DNA of 64,000 bases from Rhodobacterales bacterium LSUCC0031 (GTDB lineage: Bacteria > Pseudomonadota > Alphaproteobacteria > Rhodobacterales > Rhodobacteraceae): contig WVSP01000004.1 in assembly GCA_015689735.1 (NCBI GenBank), positions 62,001-126,000 on the forward strand, read 5' to 3'. Below the pieces are notes generated by a model. That model saw only the letters and a list, made by a program, of their open reading frames with translations, was not told the origin of the DNA and searched no databases. Both the position numbers and the translations under genes were made by a program. Of this stretch, positions 57,759 through 64,000 are shown in pieces (the stretch's first letter is position 1; every line of letters begins with the position of its first letter).

Positions 57759-59455
57759 CTTTGTTCGCCCACCCCGCCTTCGTCCTCAAGAACACGATCA
57801 AGTCCGATCTCCAGCTTGCGGCGGATACGGGTCGCGTCACCCTCCTCAGGGTCGAAACTCAGTGCGCGTTGCCATTGAAATTGCGCCTCGCGCTTGCGGC
57901 CAACCATCCAATAGACATCACCCAGATGGTCATTGACGATGGGATCGGTGGGCAACAGCGCGACTGCGCGTTCCATCGGCTCTACGGCCTCGTCGAACCG
58001 ACCCAAGCGATAGAGCACCCAACCAAGACTATCAACGATATAGCCCGAATCGGGCCGTGCAGCGACGGCGCGCTCGATCATATCCAGCGCCTCATCAAGG
58101 TTGCGGCGCTGTTCGACCAAGGAATAACCAAGATTGTTCAAGACTTGCGGCTGTTCGGGGTTCAAGACGAGGGCTTGTCGGAAATCGGCCTCGGAACCTG
58201 CGAAATCATCGAGCACTTCGTGACAGATGCCCCGCGTGTAATAAAGAAACCACGCGCGCGTTTGCGTGATATCCACAAGGTTGAGCGCTGTTGTGTAGGC
58301 GACGACCGCCTCGTCACAGCGATCGGTGCGGCGGAGCGCATCGCCCAAGGCAGCCTGCACGGTCGCAAGACCGGGATTCTGCGCGGCCAAGTCGCGCAGC
58401 ACCACGACCGCGTCCTCTTCGCGGCCGACTTCGAAATAGGCATCAGCGCGCCCAAGCTGGGCGTCGACAAATTGCGGATCATCGGTGCCGACCTCGACAT
58501 AGGTATCGGCCGCAAGCTCGAATTGACCCGCATCGCGGAGTAACTCGCCCGCCAAGATCAAAGCCTCGGAATGGGCAGGATCGATCCCATGGGCCGCGCG
58601 GGCGTAAAGCAGGGGCAGCGTTCCCGACCCATTTTCACCGGCCAAGATGCGCGCGATCCCATAAAAAACTTCGGCCACACCTTGCTGGGCAGTAGTGATA
58701 AAGCTGTAACCTGTTAGCGTCGATGCCGCAGCGATTTGCGTGCGCAGGGCCAGCATGGCCGGATCGGGTACCAGATTGGTATAAAAATCGAGCAATTCCA
58801 GCGCGTCCTTGCGTCGGTCAAGCTGCATCAGCACCTCGGCACGTGCGCGCACTGCGCGCGGGCTCGCGCTTAGCGGCCCAAAGGCATCGCCTGACAAGAT
58901 GGCGTCAGCCCCTTCGAAATCGCCCACCGCGGCACGCGCATAAGCGAGATGTGTATAGGCGATATCCGACAGGCTTTCATCGGCCGCGATCGAAAGAAAT
59001 GCATCGGTCGCGCGGCGCATATCGCCCTCGCCCAGATAGATCCAGCCCATCGCCAGATCGTCGATCAACGGCCCAGCGCCTTGCCCTGCTGCAATCGCGG
59101 CACGCACGTCCGCTAAATCACCCGCAGCCATCCCCTGTACCATGCCGACGAGGTTGACCAATTCTTGGCCGCCACTTTCAGCAGGCAACATCGCGGCAAT
59201 CGTGGCCGCGCGCATCCATTGGCCCAAGGCAGCATTGGCAAAGATCGCGTTGCCGATCAGCACCGGATTGCCAGGATCGGCAGCAAGGGCAGTTTCGAAA
59301 TAGGTCGCAGCGATTCGGTGGTTGCCCTCAAGCACCGCCGCACGGGCGGCAAGATAAGGTCCGGCAAGCCCCTGACCGACATCTTGTGCCATCGCAACAG
59401 GACCGAACCCAAGGCCAAGGATGATGGGCAAAGCGGCAAGTAAAGGGCGGCGCAT
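57755..59455 (-). CDS. Exported tetratricopeptide-repeat protein
   Basis: Protein of 566 residues; signal peptide [20 protein letters not shown], cleavage after AMA. Many TPR units are visible, the best in the C-terminal half ([60 protein letters not shown]). TPR arrays mediate protein contacts; a periplasmic scaffold role is likely but the partner is unknown. Upstream partner of ispE in one operon. Confidence 0.92.
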   Translation of the reverse strand: MRRPLLAALPIILGLGFGPVAMAQDVGQGLAGPYLAARAAVLEGNHRIAATYFETALAADPGNPVLIGNAIFANAALGQWMRAATIAAMLPAESGGQELVNLVGMVQGMAAGDLADVRAAIAAGQGAGPLIDDLAMGWIYLGEGDMRRATDAFLSIAADESLSDIAYTHLAYARAAVGDFEGADAILSGDAFGPLSASPRAVRARAEVLMQLDRRKDALELLDFYTNLVPDPAMLALRTQIAAASTLTGYSFITTAQQGVAEVFYGIARILAGENGSGTLPLLYARAAHGIDPAHSEALILAGELLRDAGQFELAADTYVEVGTDDPQFVDAQLGRADAYFEVGREEDAVVVLRDLAAQNPGLATVQAALGDALRRTDRCDEAVVAYTTALNLVDITQTRAWFLYYTRGICHEVLDDFAGSEADFRQALVLNPEQPQVLNNLGYSLVEQRRNLDEALDMIERAVAARPDSGYIVDSLGWVLYRLGRFDEAVEPMERAVALLPTDPIVNDHLGDVYWMVGRKREAQFQWQRALSFDPEEGDATRIRRKLEIGLDRVLEDEGGVGEQR

Positions 59456-59552
59456 TCAGAAAACTCCCCTTCAGGGGGCAAAGACTAGGCCTGGTGCGGG
59501 GCAAGGGCAATGCACCCTGCGCCCGCACCGCATCTTTCCCGCCAAGGCCCGA

Positions 59553-61205
59553 TCACATGTTGGGGTAATTCGGCCCATCACCACCCTGTGGCACGGTCCA
59601 ATGGATGTTTTGCGAGGGATCCTTGATATCACAAGTCTTGCAGTGAACGCAGTTCTGGAAGTTGATCACGAACCGCGCTTCGTCGCCGCTGCCGACCACC
59701 TCATAGACGCCCGCCGGGCAATAGCGCTGTGCTGGCTCGGCGTATTCGGGCAGGTTCACCCGGATCGGCACGCTGGCATCCTTGAGCGTTAAATGCGCAG
59801 GCTGGCTTTCTTCGTGGTTGGTCATGGAAAAGCTGACATTGGTCAGCCGGTCGAAGCTCAGCACCCCATCGGGCTTGGGGTAATCGATAGGCATGTGATC
59901 GGCCGCCTTGCCAGTGGCGGCGGCATCAGACTTGCCATGCCGCAAGGTCCCGAAAAGCGAGAACCCAGCCAAGCTGTTGGTCCACATATCCAGACCACCT
60001 AGCATCAGCCCACCCATCAACCCGTATTTCGACCAGAGCGGTTTGACGTTGCGCACAGGCTTGAGATCTTTGGCGATCGGCCCCGATTTATGCAGGTAAT
60101 CGTCGTAATCGCCCAGCTCGTCGCCTGCGCGACCCGCGGCGATGGCCTTGGCCGCAGCTTCGGCCGCAGCCATGCCCGACAGCATCGCGTTATGATTACC
60201 TTTGATGCGCGGCACGTTTACCAGGCCGACACCACAGCCAAGGATCGCGACACCGGGCGCGACCGCCTTGGGCATGGACTGCCAGCCGCCCTCGGAAATA
60301 GCGCGCGCGCCGTAAGCGATGCGTTTGCCGCCCTTGAGCAGTTCGGCCACCATCGGGTGATGCTTGAAGCGCTGAAATTCCATGTAGGGGTAAAGATGCG
60401 GGTTGGCGTAGTTCAGATGAACCACAAAGCCCACATAGACCTGATTGTTATCAAGGTGATAGATGAACGATCCGCCGCCCGCATTGGACCCCAAGGGCCA
60501 GCCCATCGTATGCACCACCGTGCCTTCGCGGTGCTTTTCGGGGTCAATCTCCCAGATCTCTTTCATGCCAAGGCCGAATTTCTGCGGGCATTTGCCCTTT
60601 TGCAGATCGTATTTCGCCAGCACTTCCTTGGTCAGCGAACCGCGCACGCCTTCGCCCAGCATAACGTATTTGCCGCGTAGCTCCATCCCCGGCTCATAGG
60701 CATCGCCCGGTGTGCCATCGGGGTTGCGACCGAATTCGCCCGCGACCACGCCCGCCACTTCGCCGTTCTCGCCATAGACGATCTGCGAGCAGGACATGCC
60801 GGGGAAGATCTCGACGCCCAGCGCCTCGGCCTGCTCGGCCAACCAACGGCAGACATTGGCCATCGAGACGATGTAATTGCCATGGTTGTTCATCAGCCCC
60901 GGCATGACCGCGTTGGGAATGCGAATGCCGCCCGCCTCGCCCAGCATATAGAAGCTGTCGCTCTTGACAGGCACTTTGACCGGCGCGCCGCGCTTTTTCC
61001 AATCGGGGATCAACTGGTTCAGCCCAACCGGGTCGAGCACGGCACCCGACAGGATATGCGCGCCGACCTCCGAGCCTTTTTCGAGCAAAACGACCGACAG
61101 ATCAGGGTCGATCTGTTTCAGCCGGATCGCCGCCGTCAAGCCCGCAGGCCCCGCGCCCACGATCACAACGTCGTAATCCATGCTTTCGCGTATCGTCTCG
61201 GTCAT
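59553..61205 (-). CDS. Electron-transfer flavoprotein-ubiquinone oxidoreductase
   Basis: Membrane-bound enzyme that passes electrons from ETF (fatty acid and amino acid oxidation) to ubiquinone. It has 550 residues, the usual length. The FAD motif is DVVIVGAGPAGLTAAIRL; the 4Fe-4S cluster cysteines are in NCVHCKTCDIKDPSQNIHW and the Cys of RYCPAG. It is a single gene, divergent from the DUF2834 gene. Confidence 0.96.
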   Translation of the reverse strand: MTETIRESMDYDVVIVGAGPAGLTAAIRLKQIDPDLSVVLLEKGSEVGAHILSGAVLDPVGLNQLIPDWKKRGAPVKVPVKSDSFYMLGEAGGIRIPNAVMPGLMNNHGNYIVSMANVCRWLAEQAEALGVEIFPGMSCSQIVYGENGEVAGVVAGEFGRNPDGTPGDAYEPGMELRGKYVMLGEGVRGSLTKEVLAKYDLQKGKCPQKFGLGMKEIWEIDPEKHREGTVVHTMGWPLGSNAGGGSFIYHLDNNQVYVGFVVHLNYANPHLYPYMEFQRFKHHPMVAELLKGGKRIAYGARAISEGGWQSMPKAVAPGVAILGCGVGLVNVPRIKGNHNAMLSGMAAAEAAAKAIAAGRAGDELGDYDDYLHKSGPIAKDLKPVRNVKPLWSKYGLMGGLMLGGLDMWTNSLAGFSLFGTLRHGKSDAAATGKAADHMPIDYPKPDGVLSFDRLTNVSFSMTNHEESQPAHLTLKDASVPIRVNLPEYAEPAQRYCPAGVYEVVGSGDEARFVINFQNCVHCKTCDIKDPSQNIHWTVPQGGDGPNYPNM

Positions 61206-61387
61206 GGTCTTCCCTGGCTCCCGTCAGGACCGCTTGGGCCACAGCTTGCGCAAGATTGTTTCGTGAATGCGTATTGGAGCGCGCCGCAAGGGTCAATCGT
61301 GACGCGACAGCATGGTGTCGCAGGGCAAGCTGGCGGGGCGGCACGCGCATGCTATGTTGACGGCCAATCCAATCGGAGATTGTGCCT

Positions 61388-61702
61388 ATGACTCCCCTTC
61401 GCCTCGTCTATCTCTCCCTTGTGATCATCGGCACGATCCTGCCGTGGAGTTACTTCTACGCGTGGTTCACCGAGCATGGCTGGGCGCTGGGGCCGATGAT
61501 CGATGCGTGGTGGGTCAACGATGCGACAAGCGCGCTGGTCTATGACCTGACGATAGCCGCGATCGCCTTGACGATCTGGGCCGTGGTCGAGGGGCTGCGT
61601 GGCGACCGCTGGTTTTTCCTCGTGATCCCCGTTACCTACGGCATCGGGGTCAGCGCGGGCTTGCCGCTCGCCTTGTTTCTGCTGGCGCGCCGCGCCGGCT
61701 GA
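61388..61702 (+). CDS. DUF2834 membrane protein
   Basis: Protein of 104 residues with three hydrophobic segments (LVYLSLVIIGTILPWSYF, LVYDLTIAAIALTIWAVV, VIPVTYGIGVSAGLPLALF). The pattern is DUF2834, often seen near light- or redox-related genes but without known function. It is convergent with the quinone reductase gene, 30 bp apart. Confidence 0.85.
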   Translation: MTPLRLVYLSLVIIGTILPWSYFYAWFTEHGWALGPMIDAWWVNDATSALVYDLTIAAIALTIWAVVEGLRGDRWFFLVIPVTYGIGVSAGLPLALFLLARRAG

Positions 61703-61732
61703 GGGTGCGCCCCTAGGCGCACCCCTTGGCCG

Positions 61733-62707
61733 TCACGGCAAGATGACCGTCTGCCCGGTCGTCGCCCGTGCCTCGAGCGCGCGGTGGGCATCGGCCACCT
61801 GATCAAGCGTGAACCGCTGGTCGATGCGGATCTTGACGTCGCCCGACAGCACCTTGTCGAACAACTCCCGCGCCATTTGCTGGCAGGTGGCGTGATCGGC
61901 GATATGGGTGAACAGCGTCGGCCGCGTGATCTTGAGCGAGCCCTTGGCCCCCAGCGTCGCAAGGCTGAAGGGCGGCACCGGCCCCGAAGCATTGCCAAAG
62001 GAAATCATGAAGCCCAAGGGCCGCAGGCAATCGAGCGACCCCTCGAAGGTATCCCGGCCCACCGCATCCATCACCACATCGACACCGCGCCCGCCGGTCA
62101 ACTCGCGGACCTTGGCGACCCAATCACCATCGCGGTAATTGATGCAAGCCTCCGCCCCATGATCGCGGGCCAACTGGCACTTCTCATCCGTGCCGGCGGT
62201 GCCGATCAGGCGGATGCCCTCGCTTTTCGCCCATTGGCAAGCGAACAGCCCGACCCCACCGGCAGCGGCGTGAAACAGCACCGTGTCGCCCTTGGAAATC
62301 GGCGTCGTACGGCGGAACAGGTATTGGGTCGTCAAACCCTTGAGCATCATCGCCGCCCCTTGCTCGAAGGAAATGCCATCAGGCAGCGGGCAGACCTGTG
62401 CCGCCTTCATCACGCGCGCCTCGCAATAGGCGCCGGGTGGCATCGCGGCATAGGCGGCTCGGTCGCCGACCTTTAAATGGGTGACCCTTTCACCGACCGC
62501 CTCGACCACGCCCGCGCCCTCCATCCCCATCGCATGGGGCATCGCCAACGGGTAAAGGCCCGAGCGCTGATAGACATCGATGAAATTCAGCCCGCAGGCA
62601 TGGTGACGGATGCGGATCTCGCCCGGTCCGGGTTCGCCGACCGAGCGATCGACGATCTTGTAGGCCTCAGGCCCGCCGGGGGCTTCGATGATGACGGTTC
62701 TTGCCAT
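61733..62707 (-). CDS. NADPH:quinone oxidoreductase (zeta-crystallin type)
   Basis: Zinc-free medium-chain dehydrogenase of 324 residues reducing quinones by one electron. Typical segments: GPEAYKIVDRSVGEPGPGEI, HACGLNFIDVYQRSGLYP, MGMEGAGVVEAVG and the NADPH motif HAAAGGVGLFACQWAK. The zinc-binding cysteines of alcohol dehydrogenases are missing, as expected for this group. Shine-Dalgarno GAGGA is strong. Divergent from lysA. Confidence 0.93.
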   Translation of the reverse strand: MARTVIIEAPGGPEAYKIVDRSVGEPGPGEIRIRHHACGLNFIDVYQRSGLYPLAMPHAMGMEGAGVVEAVGERVTHLKVGDRAAYAAMPPGAYCEARVMKAAQVCPLPDGISFEQGAAMMLKGLTTQYLFRRTTPISKGDTVLFHAAAGGVGLFACQWAKSEGIRLIGTAGTDEKCQLARDHGAEACINYRDGDWVAKVRELTGGRGVDVVMDAVGRDTFEGSLDCLRPLGFMISFGNASGPVPPFSLATLGAKGSLKITRPTLFTHIADHATCQQMARELFDKVLSGDVKIRIDQRFTLDQVADAHRALEARATTGQTVILP

Positions 62708-62828
62708 GTTGATATCCTCAATTTCTCTCACGCCGGAGCCTAGCGGGCAAAGCGGCGTCGTCCAGCCTCTTTGATGCGCGGCCAAGCCGTGCTACCTGCG
62801 CCCACGATCAGCTATCAGGGCGCGCCAC

Positions 62829-64000
62829 ATGGACCATTTCCTCTATCATAACGGCATCCTCCACGCCGAGGATGTCGCGATCCCCGAGATCGCAGCGATG
62901 GTCGGCACGCCCTTTTATGTTTATTCCTGCGCCACGCTGACGCGCCATTACCATCTGTTCGAAGAAGCGCTGGCCGGTCTCGATCACCTTGTGTGCTTCG
63001 CGATGAAGTCGAATTCGAACCAAGCCGTCATCGCCCATCTCGCGGGGCTTGGAGCGGGCATGGACGTGGTTTCGGGCGGCGAATACCTGCGCGCGCGCGC
63101 GGCGGGTGTTCCCGGCGAACGCATCGTCTTTTCCGGTGTCGGCAAGACGCGCGATGAAATGCACATGGCCCTGACCGGCGGTATCCGACAATTCAACGTC
63201 GAAAGCGAGCCTGAGTTGATCGCGCTTTCGGAGGTCGCGACAGCGCTGGGTGTAACCGCGCCGATCACCGTGCGCGTGAACCCCGATGTCGATGCCAAGA
63301 CCCATGAGAAAATCGCCACCGGCAAATCCGAGAACAAGTTCGGCATCCCAATCGCCAAAGCCCCGGCCGTTTATGCCTTGGCCGCATCCCTTTCAGGGAT
63401 CGCGGTCGTGGGAATCGATGTGCATATCGGCAGCCAATTGACCGATCTGGAACCCTTCCGGCAGGCCTATCAGAAGGTACGCGAATTGACGCTGCGCCTG
63501 CGGGCCGAGGGCCATGACATCCGCCGCCTCGATCTGGGCGGCGGACTTGGTATTCCCTATGAGCGTAACAATAGTGCGCCACCGCTCCCCACCGAATACG
63601 GTGCCTTGATCCGCGAGGTTTTTCACGATCTCGAGGTCGAAGTCGAGATCGAGCCGGGCCGCTTGATTTCGGGCAATGCGGGGTTGCTGGTGACATCGGT
63701 CATCTATGTGAAAGAGGGCGAGGGGCGCGATTTCCTGATCCTCGATGCCGCGATGAACGATCTTGTGCGGCCGGCTATGTATGGCGCATGGCATGATATC
63801 GTGCCGGTCAAAGAGCCCGCGCCGGGTGATGAACAGCGCCCCTTTGACGTTGTCGGCCCCGTATGCGAGACCGGCGATACCTTTGCCAAGCAGCGCCAGA
63901 TGACACCTGTCGCGGCGGGCGATCTGGTCGCCTTTCGCAGCGCGGGCGCCTATGGCGCCGTCATGGCCAGCGAATACAATACGCGCCCCCTCATTCCCGA
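62829..64000 (+). CDS. lysA: Diaminopimelate decarboxylase, 3' end cut by window edge
   Basis: PLP enzyme that converts meso-diaminopimelate to lysine. About 390 codons are visible and the frame is still open at the end of the window. It starts MDHFLYHNGILHAEDVAIPE. The PLP lysine is in CFAMKSNSN (about residue 60), GGGLGIPYE and EPGRLISGNAG bind the cofactor phosphate, and VCETGDTFAK carries active-site residues of the dimer partner. The remaining C-terminal part (about 30 residues) lies beyond the window. Confidence 0.96.
   Translation, partial: MDHFLYHNGILHAEDVAIPEIAAMVGTPFYVYSCATLTRHYHLFEEALAGLDHLVCFAMKSNSNQAVIAHLAGLGAGMDVVSGGEYLRARAAGVPGERIVFSGVGKTRDEMHMALTGGIRQFNVESEPELIALSEVATALGVTAPITVRVNPDVDAKTHEKIATGKSENKFGIPIAKAPAVYALAASLSGIAVVGIDVHIGSQLTDLEPFRQAYQKVRELTLRLRAEGHDIRRLDLGGGLGIPYERNNSAPPLPTEYGALIREVFHDLEVEVEIEPGRLISGNAGLLVTSVIYVKEGEGRDFLILDAAMNDLVRPAMYGAWHDIVPVKEPAPGDEQRPFDVVGPVCETGDTFAKQRQMTPVAAGDLVAFRSAGAYGAVMASEYNTRPLIP

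Overview
The window looks like chromosome of a GC-rich member of the Rhodobacteraceae (Alphaproteobacteria). I base this on the gene content: crotonyl-CoA carboxylase/reductase, a class I lysyl-tRNA synthetase, phaA-phaB, MnmH, L-aspartate dehydrogenase, a bacterial ALDH16-type protein, and a set of DUF proteins common in roseobacters and relatives. The genus cannot be fixed from the sequence alone. There is no rRNA operon and no CRISPR array. One tRNA, tRNA-Ser(GCU), is present.

Bases 1 to about 10,244 are an accessory region. It opens inside a P4-type tyrosine integrase cut by the window edge. It continues with an unknown gene, an AlpA/excisionase-like HTH protein, a small unknown gene and a primase-polymerase. 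A small-terminase-like gene, a zinc-ribbon membrane protein with a frame disruption and a strikingly AT-rich secreted lyase-like gene follow on the other strand. The order int, alpA, primase, terS resembles phage satellites (PICI or P4-like). An 8-bp motif, CCGTTAGC, recurs five times in the first 4 kb, including a perfect palindrome and a direct repeat 20 bp apart just upstream of the HTH gene. A decayed IS3-family element (7743-9027) and a gene remnant follow. The region stops at the 3' end of tRNA-Ser(GCU), a typical integration site.

From 10,245 onward the window is ordinary core genome in short operons. About 10.4-24.4 kb holds ychF, trpA, valS, mnmH, a beta-hydroxyacid dehydrogenase, nadX, an orphan molybdenum hydroxylase large subunit, trmL and small stress or redox proteins. 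About 24.5-33.2 kb holds a beta-helix spike-like protein, lysK, a TerB-like protein, a PlsB-like acyltransferase, ccrA and rpe. About 33.3-41.5 kb holds deoC with ALDH16 (deoxyribose breakdown), two membrane proteins, an M20 deacylase, a peptide-type binding protein and a cupin. About 41.5-54.8 kb holds a phytase/esterase-like protein behind a clear PHO box, dacB, an EamA transporter, nadD, ettA, a cold-shock gene, trxC, tag, an EAL protein and phaA-phaB. About 54.8-64 kb holds a TrmN6-like methyltransferase, a polyprenyl diphosphate synthase, ispE, a TPR protein, ETF-quinone oxidoreductase, a quinone reductase and the start of lysA, which runs off the right edge.

Metabolically the core part suggests acetyl-CoA assimilation by the ethylmalonyl-CoA pathway, polyhydroxybutyrate storage, isoprenoid/quinone synthesis and phosphate-starvation scavenging. 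Points worth a second look are the satellite-like element and its iterons, two in-frame foreign segments inside valS (a REP-like palindrome pair and an AT-rich block), the PHO box, the 20-bp insertion that breaks the IS3 frameshift region, and several small genes below usual annotation cut-offs.
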